NCBI RefSeq assembly: GCF_000026945.1
Contig: NC_012863.1
Span: forward strand, 186,001 to 250,000
DNA: 64,000 nt
Source: Candida dubliniensis CD36
Lineage: Eukaryota; Ascomycota; Pichiomycetes; Serinales; Debaryomycetaceae
Direction: 5' to 3'
Part shown: positions 18,973 to 30,500 of the stretch, piece by piece
How the letters are laid out: each line of letters opens with the position of its first letter
Position numbering within the stretch: position 1 is the stretch's first letter
The notes under the pieces: model-generated
The model's input: the letters and a program-made list of their open reading frames with translations, nothing else
Databases searched by the model: none
What the model was told of the DNA's origin: nothing
Position numbers and translations under genes: made by a program

Positions 18973-20989
18973 ATTGCTAATATTTTATTTAAGGAACGTA
19001 ATGAAGTAGGTAACTTTTAATAAGGAGTGGACTGGGGTGGGAAAATGCTAATAAAAGCAGTTGATTTTTTTGGATAAAGGAATGTAAAGGTTTTTTTATT
19101 AAAGAAAGTAAATATCAAAAACAATATAAATTGATATTGGAAAACCTGGACTAATTAGGATAAAAGTTGAACGTTGAAGATGAAGTTGAAAAATAAGAGA
19201 TCTTGAAAAGAAGAAGAAGAGGAAGAAGAAGAATTCTTGTATTACTTATATATATACAAATTTTTTTTTTTACTGTTTTAAGGTAGTGAAGAATATGTAT
19301 GGGTGTGATACGTAGCACAAAAATAAACAAGTGCAAATTTTTCACAACCAAACAAGAAGAAAAATTCTGTTTACATTTTTCGCTACTTCTCCTTCTTTAC
19401 TCCTTTACTCCTTTTACTCCTTTCCCCTAATTAACTAATTAATTTTTTTTTTTTTACCCCTTTACCAATATAATAAGAATAATAAGAATAAAATACTTTA
19501 ATGATGATGTAATCGGTATTAATTAACCCATTTTGTTAAGTCTAGAACAATACACAGCCAGTATTAACTAACAACAATAAAGCTCTAAATGAATACAAAG
19601 AAAAGAATGGAATGATAATAGACACATCATCCATAGTCCACAATAATTATATGGTAATGTTTGTTCGGAATTGGAGGAGAAGGAGTAATAGGTGCATTGA
19701 AAAAAAAAAACTGGACCATTGTCCTAAAGTAGAAAAAAAAAATGAAGAATTTCATTTCCCATTCTGCACGACTCAGCCTACCACAATTAAACTTTAACGC
19801 AAAAACGTTATTGCAAGTAAACACCACACAACTTACACCAACACAAATCTATTAATCAAAAATCAAACCCCCCCCCCTATACACTGTCCCCATTCTATAC
19901 CAACAAAATGACTAATATATCCTTTTATTATATGTACCTGACATAATAAACAGTCTAGAAATGACCACCCCTCCAATAACTAAAAGATGAAATTGATATC
20001 TATACTAAAGTAGATAGACGAACCAGCAATGATGGCAACAATCTCCTCTTTCTTTAGATCTAAGTAATTATACACCCATCTTCTCTCTCATCATCGTCTA
20101 CAATATACAAAATCTGAAACAGCCAAAAAAAAAAAAAAAAAAAAGAAATAATATTGTAGGTGTAGGTAGGTAAGTAGTTGCTTCATTTCCAGGGCAACTA
20201 AGGTTCCAAGATACGTATAATAATATGTAGTTAATTAATGTATTTGACACACAATACGCTAAACTACAAAGATGATACATCATTAAGCGATGAGAAACAT
20301 CAATTTGAACGAATAAAACAGAAAGTGTGTATTTAGCAAGGCTTTATTAACTATTTTAACGGTATTTTACTCGTTCGTTATGTATAATAATATCATCCAC
20401 TATTAGTTTTTTTTTTGAAAGGAGTAACTTCCATTCAATTTAGATAATATATACCAGTTGATTATGTCTCCCCCCTTTCTAGTTTTGTTTTTGTTTGTGT
20501 TTGCGCTAATTTTTTTTTTTGCACTTGCGTCGATCTGTCTCATTGGTTGATATCTAATTTCTACTACTACGCCTGGTATCGCGTCCGCGCCCATCAGTTT
20601 TATACTTATTATATATTCACGTATATAACTTACATGTTGTAGTTAAGTAGAGATGTGTCAGGTGGTGGCGGTGATAGTTGGTTGGTTGGTTACCAACCAC
20701 TTTTTTTTTTTTTTCTTGATGGATTTCTCTTTTCATGTGTTCCCCCTTTTTATTATTTCTTTACAAGGAAGGGGTTGATTGATAATATCTGAAAAATGCT
20801 TTCCTATTATTAAAGTGGGTTGTTTATGAAAATGACTATTATTATACACATGTATAAAGATGCATTATAAAAAGTTTATTTATATATAATATAAATTCTT
20901 GATTTTTTTTGTATATATGCGTGTGTGCTTTGGTATGTGAATTCAATCCACAATAATTCTTTATTAGAAAAAAAAAAAATGTCTCTTTT
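18973..20989. other. Long intergenic region upstream of the DAG7-like gene
   Basis: 2.0 kb. The promoter of the DAG7-like gene lies at the left, and the 3' flank of the EST1-like gene at the right. It holds many homopolymers (C10 near 19868-19877, an A-run near 20126-20145, a T-run at 20701-20714), GAA-type repeats near 19210-19232 and no convincing gene. The open frames at 19612-19827 and 20403-20594 are low-complexity and unsupported. Confidence 0.55.
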
Positions 20990-23900
20990 CTAATCAATAC
21001 ACTTGTCGGAAAATACTGTCTCTAATTGACCAAACAACCATTTACTTTGAAATGAAGTTAACCCAATGGTTTTAGCTCTTAACCTCATATTTCTATCATC
21101 AGTTATCAAGATACAATATTTGAATGTCTTTGCCATACGTGAATTTAACACTGGTGGATCTCGTTTATTGAAATCCTCTTTTGTACTAGAAGATAATCGT
21201 AAATTTAACCCTTTCATCAATCTTTTACCCATTTCATCATGCTCATTGACTGCATGAAGAATTGTTTCATCAACATTTGATCTCCACGTAGAATTATTTT
21301 CAAATTCTGTAGTTTCATTTATATCAGATGCAACCGTGCCATCGAATCTCAATGGGACAACTTCTCTTGTCAAATATAATTCACGAATTATAATTACTGA
21401 TCTGGTGGCAGCATCAGCTATAGTGGCTTCTGGTGATTTTCTTAATGCTCGCAACTCTTGGAATACAATCAATGGAATCAGAACTTTTATAACCCCATTT
21501 CTAACACATTTATAAATTCTACCACAATGCTTCAACCAAATGTTAGTATCCAATGTTATATGAGTTACATTACTATCTATTTTATCACCAAAATTCCCTT
21601 CATAATCTTCATCACTACTCCCACCTAATGATAATGGATCTGTTGGAGTTCCAATAAAACTATCACCGTAAATGTCATGGTGACTACTACCACCACCAAC
21701 AGCAGTAGAAGCTCGGCCATATTCATTGGCATATACTTCAATATCTTCTTCACAATCAATTATATCTTCACCTAATTCAATGTTTTCATCATCATACAAA
21801 TGACTATCAAATCCACCAAACCATACTTCATCTTTTTGAATAGATGATAATTCATGATTAGTTTCAAAAGTTAAATTTTCTCGAGATATTGGTTGCATGA
21901 AATTATTTTGCAGAAATCTACTATCCAAAATAAATTCTTCAGCAAATGCATCATTGACTTCTCGATGATACAAATTTTCATCAAATTTAAATTCATCACT
22001 AGTACGAACTAATCCAAATCCATAATTATCAGCAATGGTTCTTGCCAATAATATAATACGAACAATTCGTTCATCATTATCATTCTCCATTTGGTTTTTC
22101 GATTTCAAATCAAAATTATCTCCTGACATATTGATTACAGGGTAAGTTCCACAAATTGGTAAATCAAATAGATTGTTATTTTTAACTCCAGCTGTTTCCA
22201 GATCAATGTAATCATTCTTTTCACTAATTAAATCAAACCAAAGAGTACCCCAACATTTCCATACTTCTGGTAAAAATTCATTTTCATTGAAAAATTGAAT
22301 ATAATTAACTTGAAGATAATGAGTATACATTGCACATAATTTTGGACTATTTTTCACAAATGATAATAATGAATTCAAATAATTAATCAAGGATTCCCAG
22401 GGAAAAATTTTCTTAAATAACCAATTGATCATGGTTTGACTGGAAGGATATTTCTGTACACTTTCACCAATACTAATTAAGAAATATAACCACACTATTA
22501 TATGAGCAGTAGATGCTTGTTTGGGACCAATTAAATAATGGTTCAATATTCTCATGGATAATTCAAGTACCGATTTGTTAATGAATTGAAGACAATAAAA
22601 CCAATCATTAGTAGTTAAGTCTCCAGCAATAACTGATTGGCCATCTACTCCACCACTTCCAATAGTGGCCAAGTTGGCATCTTCTGTTTGTGAAGCACTT
22701 CTTGATTTTCTTTTACGATCTTTTTTGTCTTTCCGTTCTTTTAATGCTTCTGGTAATTGAAATAATTTGGCAAACGGGTTTTTTGCATCACCAAATCCAA
22801 CAAGATGGTTGATATTTGAAATGGCGAATAACGAGCCCTTATTAAACCAAAAATTCATCTTTTCAATAGTATTTGTAGCACTAGGTTGTTGTATTTGCTG
22901 TATATGGTGCTGCGGAGGTGGCGGGTGTTGTTGTTGTTGTTGTTGTTGTAATTGCATTTGTTGCATTTGTTGTTGTTGTTGTTGTTGTTGCTGATAATAT
23001 TGCTGTTGCTGCAGGTCATTGACTGAATTGGCACCATTGCCAGCAGCGTATAATTCACGGGTGAAAAAATTATACCCATTTGAATCAGAACCAAAGGTTA
23101 ATCCATATCTTGTAACCAAATCAATTCCGTATTGCAATTGAGAATCTTGTATACTCTCTGAAGAATTTCCGTCGCTGCTTCTACCATTATGAATACTAAG
23201 TAAAACTTTATGAATTTTAATGAAATCAATAATAGGTAATTCTAACAATGACAAAATGTTTCTTTGTGTGCATATGTTTTCCACCACTAATCTTAAATAA
23301 TGCTGTGTAGGAACAAAAGGATCACGGCAAATCACAGATTTACCAATGTTGACCAAAGCATCTAAATTATCCTGTTGTACAGTACACATGTGATAGTAAA
23401 TTTTCCCATGACCATAAAGTGTTTTCATTGCAACAGAATACCAGCACTCAGCACTGATTTTCCAGTCAATGAATTTGGATGCATAAAGGGCAATGGCCAT
23501 TCTTGATAAGTCGCCCAATTTTTCCAGCCACCACCCTTCCATTTCTAAAATTGGATCTGCTAAATTGGAAATAATATTAAAGCAATATGATATGAAGCAC
23601 AGACAAATCTCATGGTCTTGAAAAATGCTCATTATGTTTTTCAAAACTTCAAGAAACCCCACTATTCCATAAACCCACATTCTTCTAGGAATCTTGTATA
23701 ATTCAACAATGTTTTTCCCGGTTTTATATTGAGTTTGGTTTGAGGATGGCTTTAAAGATGTAACTAAAAAATCGTAATAGTTATCCAATAAGGTTACATT
23801 TTGGTGATATACAGTCCATAAATCATTCAGTAATTCGGATGTTCTAGTTGCACTCGAAACTACTGATGAATTTGAAGTTAATGAACTTGACAAATTTTGA

Positions 23901-24652
23901 GATGCCATAGGTGATCCATATACCAAATTTGTATTGTTCGTTGAAGTTATTTGGTTTATCTTTAAGGTTACTTCAATACAATTTTTTTGAACAATTTCTT
24001 CATAGTTGACAATATTTTTGTAAGTTTCTTTAAGTTTTGCTGCAAGTTGCTGTTCTTCTTCCGACATAGCTCGTTGTTGCTGTTGCTGTTGTTGTTGCAG
24101 AGATGGTGGCGGTGCTGAGGTCTGCGGCGTGGGCTGCTGCTGTTGTTGTTGTTGTTGTTGTTGATAATTTTGTGGATGTGTCAGGTGAGAATATGATTGT
24201 TGCTGTGAATAAGAACGGGATGCCAGTTTAGTGTCCATTGCCTCTTGAGTATTATCCAACATAGCATTGGAATCAGACAGATCAGAATGATTATGATTTG
24301 ATAAATGTGATAAATGATTAATATTAGGACTGGATGGAACTTCATAAGCTGACGGTGTGGGGGTTTTCATGTGTTGGATCACATTTTTTCTAGATCGAAC
24401 ATTGTACCGTGGTGATGACACTTGTGGTACAGTTGTAGGTGAATTCAAAGTCAGGTTGTTATTGTTGTTGTGGTGGTTGACAGTGAATGGATATTCTTGG
24501 GCGCTTTGCATTCCCAAGGGGGTTTGAAGTGGATTAGGGGTTCGTTTGTTGGAAGTATGAACCATTTGTGATGATAAACTATTCTGTCTCTTTTGTGGTG
24601 TGCCTGAGTAATTATCAAATGAATGTAGCCTCAGATCAAATGTGTTGTTCAT
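20990..24652 (-). CDS. EST1-like protein with C-terminal PIN nuclease domain (ESL1/ESL2, SMG6-type)
   Basis: 1220 residues. The N-terminal 220 residues are disordered, with Gln and Pro tracts. The middle (about 200-780) is helical and matches the Est1/SMG5-7 type RNA/DNA-binding region, for example DLWTVYHQNVTLLDNYYDFL and the IVGFLEVLKNIM segment, interrupted by a second poly-Q block (about 550-600). The last 190 residues are a PIN domain with the acidic residues in place: LDTN Asp1035, QEL Glu1066, Asp1128 and TDD 1185-1186. Yeast Esl1 and Esl2 have this layout, and metazoan SMG6 cuts nonsense-containing mRNA with the same domain. A role in mRNA surveillance or telomere biology is inferred. 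The clade typically has one such gene. A TATA-like element lies about 70 bp upstream. The poly-Q tracts are likely length-polymorphic. Confidence 0.88.
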   Translation of the reverse strand: MNNTFDLRLHSFDNYSGTPQKRQNSLSSQMVHTSNKRTPNPLQTPLGMQSAQEYPFTVNHHNNNNNLTLNSPTTVPQVSSPRYNVRSRKNVIQHMKTPTPSAYEVPSSPNINHLSHLSNHNHSDLSDSNAMLDNTQEAMDTKLASRSYSQQQSYSHLTHPQNYQQQQQQQQQQPTPQTSAPPPSLQQQQQQQQRAMSEEEQQLAAKLKETYKNIVNYEEIVQKNCIEVTLKINQITSTNNTNLVYGSPMASQNLSSSLTSNSSVVSSATRTSELLNDLWTVYHQNVTLLDNYYDFLVTSLKPSSNQTQYKTGKNIVELYKIPRRMWVYGIVGFLEVLKNIMSIFQDHEICLCFISYCFNIISNLADPILEMEGWWLEKLGDLSRMAIALYASKFIDWKISAECWYSVAMKTLYGHGKIYYHMCTVQQDNLDALVNIGKSVICRDPFVPTQHYLRLVVENICTQRNILSLLELPIIDFIKIHKVLLSIHNGRSSDGNSSESIQDSQLQYGIDLVTRYGLTFGSDSNGYNFFTRELYAAGNGANSVNDLQQQQYYQQQQQQQQQMQQMQLQQQQQQQHPPPPQHHIQQIQQPSATNTIEKMNFWFNKGSLFAISNINHLVGFGDAKNPFAKLFQLPEALKERKDKKDRKRKSRSASQTEDANLATIGSGGVDGQSVIAGDLTTNDWFYCLQFINKSVLELSMRILNHYLIGPKQASTAHIIVWLYFLISIGESVQKYPSSQTMINWLFKKIFPWESLINYLNSLLSFVKNSPKLCAMYTHYLQVNYIQFFNENEFLPEVWKCWGTLWFDLISEKNDYIDLETAGVKNNNLFDLPICGTYPVINMSGDNFDLKSKNQMENDNDERIVRIILLARTIADNYGFGLVRTSDEFKFDENLYHREVNDAFAEEFILDSRFLQNNFMQPISRENLTFETNHELSSIQKDEVWFGGFDSHLYDDENIELGEDIIDCEEDIEVYANEYGRASTAVGGGSSHHDIYGDSFIGTPTDPLSLGGSSDEDYEGNFGDKIDSNVTHITLDTNIWLKHCGRIYKCVRNGVIKVLIPLIVFQELRALRKSPEATIADAATRSVIIIRELYLTREVVPLRFDGTVASDINETTEFENNSTWRSNVDETILHAVNEHDEMGKRLMKGLNLRLSSSTKEDFNKRDPPVLNSRMAKTFKYCILITDDRNMRLRAKTIGLTSFQSKWLFGQLETVFSDKCID

Positions 24653-24722
24653 GGGAGGTGAAGGGGAAGGGAGTGCAAATGATGGATTGCTAAAGTGAAA
24701 TTAAATACCGCTGACAAAAATG

Positions 24723-24730
24723 ATTTATAT
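24723..24730 (-). promoter_or_regulatory. TATA-like element of the EST1-like gene
   Basis: TATATAAA on the minus strand, about 70 bp upstream of the ATG at 24652. Motif and distance only. Confidence 0.3.
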
Positions 24731-26285
24731 AGAGTGTTGTCAAATAGCAAAACCAAATCAAATCAATTCAATTCAATAAAAAAAAAAAAAAAAAACAACT
24801 CAACCTTTTGGTGATAGGAAGAAAAACAAAAGAAGCAAAATAAACTAAAGAGTGATAGAATATAAAAAATTATTGATTGATTGATTAGTTTGATTCAATT
24901 AATATAAAAGAGACACTTTTTGATTTGAATTGAATCTGGGATTGGTGGTAGAGGCAGAGTTTTTCTTCTTTTAATAAGCAAAAAAAAAAAAGGAGAGTGA
25001 GATCCCAATTTACATTTTTGTTGTTCAACTTTAGAATGAACAAACAGAGCAAGAAGAGAGAGAGAAAAAAAAAAGGCTGATGTTTCTAATTAGCAAAAGA
25101 AATCAACAATTAAATATCAGCTGTCACAAACTCTCTCTCTATAGTTAAATTCTAATTATACACAACAAACAGCACATTCTGTCTATTCTATTTGTATTCC
25201 CTCATACACATACACACAGACACAGTGGTATAATTCCGGTTCTCTTTATTCCCACCTTCACCACCTTGTGTTGAGTATGGTGTATCTTTCATTGCTTACA
25301 TAACTTCTACTTTTACGCCTCCCTCCTCCTATTGTTTAGTATAGTTTTTGTACCTTCTACAAGTTTTATACATAAAATAATAATAAGGGAGAAAAGCAAT
25401 AGAAACAGAGAATATGTAACAACTGAGCCTTCATACAAAGGAAATGGAAGCAAAGGAAAGCAAACATAAGATTCAAGATTTAATTCAGGAAATTATTAAT
25501 TAAAAAAGAAAAAAGAAAAGCACTGAGATTTCTATTTGTAAATTTACAAAAAAAGAATGAAAGAATAAATCGTAAATATCATATAACAACTCCCCTAATC
25601 TTTATGTCCAATCTGATACTTGCATGGAAACTGGTGCTTGTGTAAATTGAACAATGGAACACCCAAGACAATACCAAGACTGTATCTAGTAAAATGCAAA
25701 GTAATTTTGCTTTTATTCTTCCTTTTTGTTTGCCCATTTAGAAGAAAATCATAGATTATTATTAGTGTCACTTATATCTAACAATGCAATACATATATCG
25801 ACGGGTCAAGTAATAAGCTAACTTTAGTTTTGACTAGCCTATAATGAAAAAAAAAAAATACCTAACAATTTTCAATATCTATTTGATTAGTTTACGAATG
25901 TTTGTCCTATAAGATGTGCCAGTCGTATCAACAGTTCATGTTTGGATGTTGCATTGAAATCGGTAGTAAAATCTTAGTGCATATTCCGAAATCTTGCAAA
26001 TCCGTAAACTAAATCTTTGCTTGTCATCATAGATCAATATTTTTTAATGTCAAAAGAGACAATTTCTGTGCACGTGAGAAAAAAAAAAGGAAAAAATAGA
26101 AAATAATAATACTTGATGGGTTGCTGATGTTGCCCTACAATTCACAACTCAATGGTTATCAGTATGGAATCACAAGGACATATCGGCATATCTGCAATAA
26201 CCATCTGGTTGGTACAACTTTTGTTGTGGTGAACTGGCTTCCACCAAATAAACAATATCTGCCGTACAAACTGACAATGCTTGTG

Positions 26286-26293
26286 TCACGTGA
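26286..26293. promoter_or_regulatory. Palindromic TCACGTGA E-box (Cbf1-type)
   Basis: A perfect TCACGTGA palindrome, the preferred Cbf1 octamer. It lies about 1.6 kb from the EST1-like ATG and 0.65 kb beyond the eL40 stop, so its target is unclear. Confidence 0.35.
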
Positions 26294-26943
26294 CTTTTGA
26301 AAGATGTGAACCTGGGAAATGACTTCCTGTTTATAATAATCATATCCTAATCACTGCAAGCTTGTATGGTTACAAGATCATTCAAGATAAGACCTTTATA
26401 CTCCAATCCTACTGCATTAACCATGGAGAGTGAAAGTGTTAGAGAAAATCACTATTCAGTATAGAGAAAATTTTTGAACATTCATTCGATCTACAGTACC
26501 AAGATATTTCCTCACATATTTGAACCAGACTTATTCTAAATATTGATGAATTTGGTGACTCAATATTGGAAATATCTCAAGACATCTTTCTCTAAACGTG
26601 AAACCTTTTTTTTATTAAACATACAAACAAAAATAATAAATTATCGTAATTTTTTATTCTTATATATAAATTGCCATTGGAAAAACTCCCTCCGTTATCA
26701 TTCTTATGATTGTAATTCAAAAAACAATTAAAAATTATTGAGCTTGAAACCTGATATCCCATATGAAACAAATATAATTAAAATTAAATCTCTGACTATT
26801 GACAAAAAAATGGTAATCATTTAAAAAATGGAATGAGTTGGGCATCTAAAACAATAATCTCTCTTCTTTCTTTCTTTAAACATTCAATAAATAACAAATA
26901 CTGGATAAAGTAATCTTCCAAATATGAATGACAAACAGTACGA

Positions 26944-27108
<165 letters not shown>

Positions 27109-27316
27109 TTACTTTAATCTATTGTAGTAATCAAAAAGGGATTTCGATATACACAAGTTTGAAATTTTTTTTTTTTTTTCTTCGAATCGTTGTGAGGTTT
27201 GCAAGTTTGCTAAGGTGGCGAGAGTTAACCTCATAGATTTGTGCGTCAACTACTGTAAGGAAAAACTTGAATAGTATGCGACTGCACAAAATTATTCTTT
27301 CGTTCTCAAAAACATA

Positions 27317-27324
27317 TCACGTGA
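27317..27324. promoter_or_regulatory. Cbf1 E-box in the eL40/MLP1 promoter
   Basis: Perfect palindrome TCACGTGA, 9 bp from the Tbf1-type site. Cbf1 together with Tbf1 is reported to drive ribosomal protein genes in C. albicans, and this pairing upstream of eL40 fits. Confidence 0.6.
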
Positions 27325-27332
27325 AATAGGTT

Positions 27333-27343
27333 TATAGCCCTAA
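27333..27343. promoter_or_regulatory. Tbf1-type site in the eL40/MLP1 promoter
   Basis: TATAGCCCTAA matches half of the palindromic Tbf1 motif (TTAGGG repeat core with a central CTATAG) described for Candida ribosomal protein promoters. It is adjacent to the E-box. Binding is inferred. Confidence 0.6.
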
Positions 27344-27548
27344 CTTAAAGTCGCAAACCTACGACATAGCAGTTGTATGCGACATTATGTACTCACAATT
27401 CTCACAAAAAAAAAAAACAATCTACCTCAAATGACCGAGACACGAACCAAAACAATGTTGAAAGCATCAGATTAAATCCAGCCGAATCTATCTATCAATC
27501 AATCATATAAGCTCATCTGTTTTCCTTTAGTGGATAAATTCATCAATC

Positions 27549-30500
27549 ATGAGTGAGGATATACCGCCAAAAGAAATAATTCAAGAAGAAAACAGCAATC
27601 ATGAAGAGAATCAGAATGTTGAGCAAGAAGAAGTAGCAGCCAGCCAGCAACCAGCTCCAACAGAAGAAGAAGAAGAAGCAAATAAAGCTGAACCAATTGA
27701 GGAAGATAAAGAAGAGTTGCAAGACAAAGAGGAGTTGCCACGTCAAGAAATAAATGTACAAGAAGTAGGTAATGACCTGGTTCAAGAGGAACCACATACT
27801 TCGTTTCTACAACCTCCTTCCGATAAACAACAATTTGCTACACCATCTAAAGATTTGCCAGCACTAAAAGATATCGAAACCATAACAACCCCTAAAACAT
27901 TTGATGTTGCTAAAGATAACGAGGATGATGCAACGAAGGGGTTAGCTGATATTGTTGCAAGTTCCCCAATAAAACATAGCATTTTGGCTGAGCTTCAACA
28001 ACCCGAAGAATCTATAAATGAGGATACATTACGAATCATATCAGGGTACTTGTCATTAGATGAATCTAGTATCAAATCAATTGGTGATACAGATGTTCTT
28101 AAGGCATTGGTATCTAAATCTGCTGAATTTCTGAATTTATCATCGGAAAATGAATTTCTCAAGTTGAAAATGGAACAAAATGCTCAAAATATTACTAAGC
28201 AATTGCAAGAATTGCAAGAAAAATATTCAAATGCCGATAATTTATCAACATCTTTACAAGAATCAAAAGATAAATTGGAGTATGAAAATAGACGCCAAGT
28301 GGAAAAGATTCAAGAGTTGGAAGCAGCTAATGATCGCATCCAAAGAGAACTTGGTGATCTTAAGCAATCAGATATTGCCAAAGATGAAGAACTCAACAAG
28401 TTTAGAGAAGGCCAAACACATCAATTATTGGAATTTGAACAGCAAATCAATCAACTCTCTTCAACTAACGTTACTCAAAGCAAAAAATTGAATGAATTGA
28501 CCAAAGAGATCAATGAGACTAGGAATGATAAATTTTCCTTGCAATTGGAATTGACAAAATCAAAAAATGAAGCTTCGTATCTTAGAGATCAAAAGGATTG
28601 GTATGATAATGAATTGAAATCTGCTCAAGCTAGATTTACTGAGTTGATTAAAAAACACGAATCTGAATTTTTGGGAACTAGCACCAAAGTTTCTAATTTA
28701 ACTGCTAAGAATGAGACGCTTGAGACATTGAATAAACAACATGAAGCAACAATTGCTTCTCTCAAGTCTAAGTTGGAACAACAGATTACCAAAGCTTCTA
28801 AAACTGAAACTGAGTTTGAATTAGAAAAATCACGTTTCCTAAAAGAGATTGATTCTAAGGAAGAATTGATTGAATTGACTAAACTTCAAGCACAACAAAG
28901 AGCCACTAGAATTGAACAATTGGAATCTTATAGTGAAGAAATTAAGCAATCCATGTCTGAAACCATCACTTCTCTTGAAACTGCATTGTCAGAAATAAAT
29001 GAAAAATTGTTAGAAACACAAGAAAGATTAAAGAGAACTGAAGAAGCATTAGACGCTGAATTACACAAAGAAACTGATTTACCAAAATTAAGTGAGTCCT
29101 CAGCAATGATAGCTGCCAATGGCAATGGTATTTCTTTATCGACATTATACTCAGAATATAACCATTTGAAGAAACAATTGGTGGTAGAAAGATCTCAAAA
29201 ACAAAAAATGGAAATGCAATTAGAATCCTTTATTACTGAATTGGATGCTAGAAAACCAGTTATTGCCAATTATCGTGAACAAATTCAGTTTTATGAAAAT
29301 TCCATGAAGGAAATGCTCGGTAAAGTTGAAACCATAAGATCAGAGAAAGGTGAAGTTGAAAAAGATGCCAAACGATTAAGGTCAAGAGTTGCAGAAAATG
29401 AAAATGAGTTGGTCAGTATGAAGAGATTACTTAAAGATTTGGGTCGTCAATTATGTTTCTATTTGATTCATTCCAAGATTCGAGACAATAGTGAGAATCC
29501 ATTAACAGCTAGTGAAAAGAAATCAATTGAAAAAATTTTGAGTCAGACTGGTAATTTTGATGAAGAAAATGAAACTGATTCAGATAAATTGATATCAGAA
29601 AGATTGCTTGAGTTTAAGAGTATTATTGAATTACAACAAAGAAATGAAGAATTGTTAGTTGCAATAAGGCAATTGTCCAAGAAATTAGAAGCTCGTGAAG
29701 AGGAAAATAACAATATAGAAAGCGTGGCTATAGAAGAAGCTAAAGATGCCATTTTGACTTTGGAGAGTGAATTGGATAGTTTGAATATTAAATTGGATGC
29801 TGTGACAAAAGAACGAGATGCCCTTCGTTCGATAAATGTGAAAAATCCAACATCAACACAGGATTCCGATTACCTTTCTCAAACAAATGCAGATTTGAGA
29901 AAGAGGCTTAGTGATTCTGAAAAAATCATAAGTGAAATTAGAGAGCAATCAGCAAAATCAGTTTATGAATTGAATGAAAAAATAAGAGAAATCACTGATA
30001 AAAAGAATGAGTTTGCGTTACAAGTTTCAGTTTCTAGTAAGTCTACTGAATTAGCAGAAACCAGATTATCAATAGCTCAGAAATCACTTAGTGATTGTCG
30101 TGAAGAGTTGGCACTGGTTAGAAAAGAGCTTGAATTTTGGAGAGACCAAACTAGTAAATTTGAAACTCAATTGGTGTCAAAAACACATCAATTGCATGAG
30201 TTTGAGGAAACTATTTCTCAAAACAAGGTCACAATTGTTTCATTGCAACGTGAAAAGGAATTCCAAATTTCTATGAATACAACTTTGGAAAGCAAAATTG
30301 AAGCATTGAAAAACGATAAAATTAAGCTTAATGAATTTGTATTGAATTTGCAAACAATGTTGAAAGATAGAGAAGAATCAGCAAGAGATATTTCCAGTAA
30401 ACTTTCTGCTTCCATTGAAAATTATCAAAATTTGCAACAGAAACTTTCAGAAAAGGAAGAACGTATATTTATTTTATCAAATCAATCAGAATTATCACTC

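Larger units (their letters stand above)
24653..26943. other. Long intergenic region between EST1-like and eL40 genes
   Basis: 2.3 kb without a supported gene. Both flanking genes are on the minus strand, so it contains the EST1-like promoter and the eL40 3' flank. Near 24780-25140 there are A-runs and CT repeats. A palindromic E-box lies at 26286-26293, and a run of short repeats is seen around 25200-25330. One stretch (25567-25790, minus) is open in more than one frame but has no start codon or known motif. Its length would suit a long 5' leader or complex promoter. Confidence 0.55.

Noticed and set aside
25567..25790. Minus-strand open stretch (with a segment reading LGIVLGVPLFNLHKHQFP) that could be an exon of a small spliced gene
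   Set aside because: No start codon, no convincing splice sites, and two other frames are equally open there. I know no matching protein family.
27121..27180. Ubiquitin exon or 5' splice site upstream of eL40
   Set aside because: No frame resembles ubiquitin anywhere up to 27548; a weak TACTACAA...TAG could suggest a leader intron but not a coding fusion.
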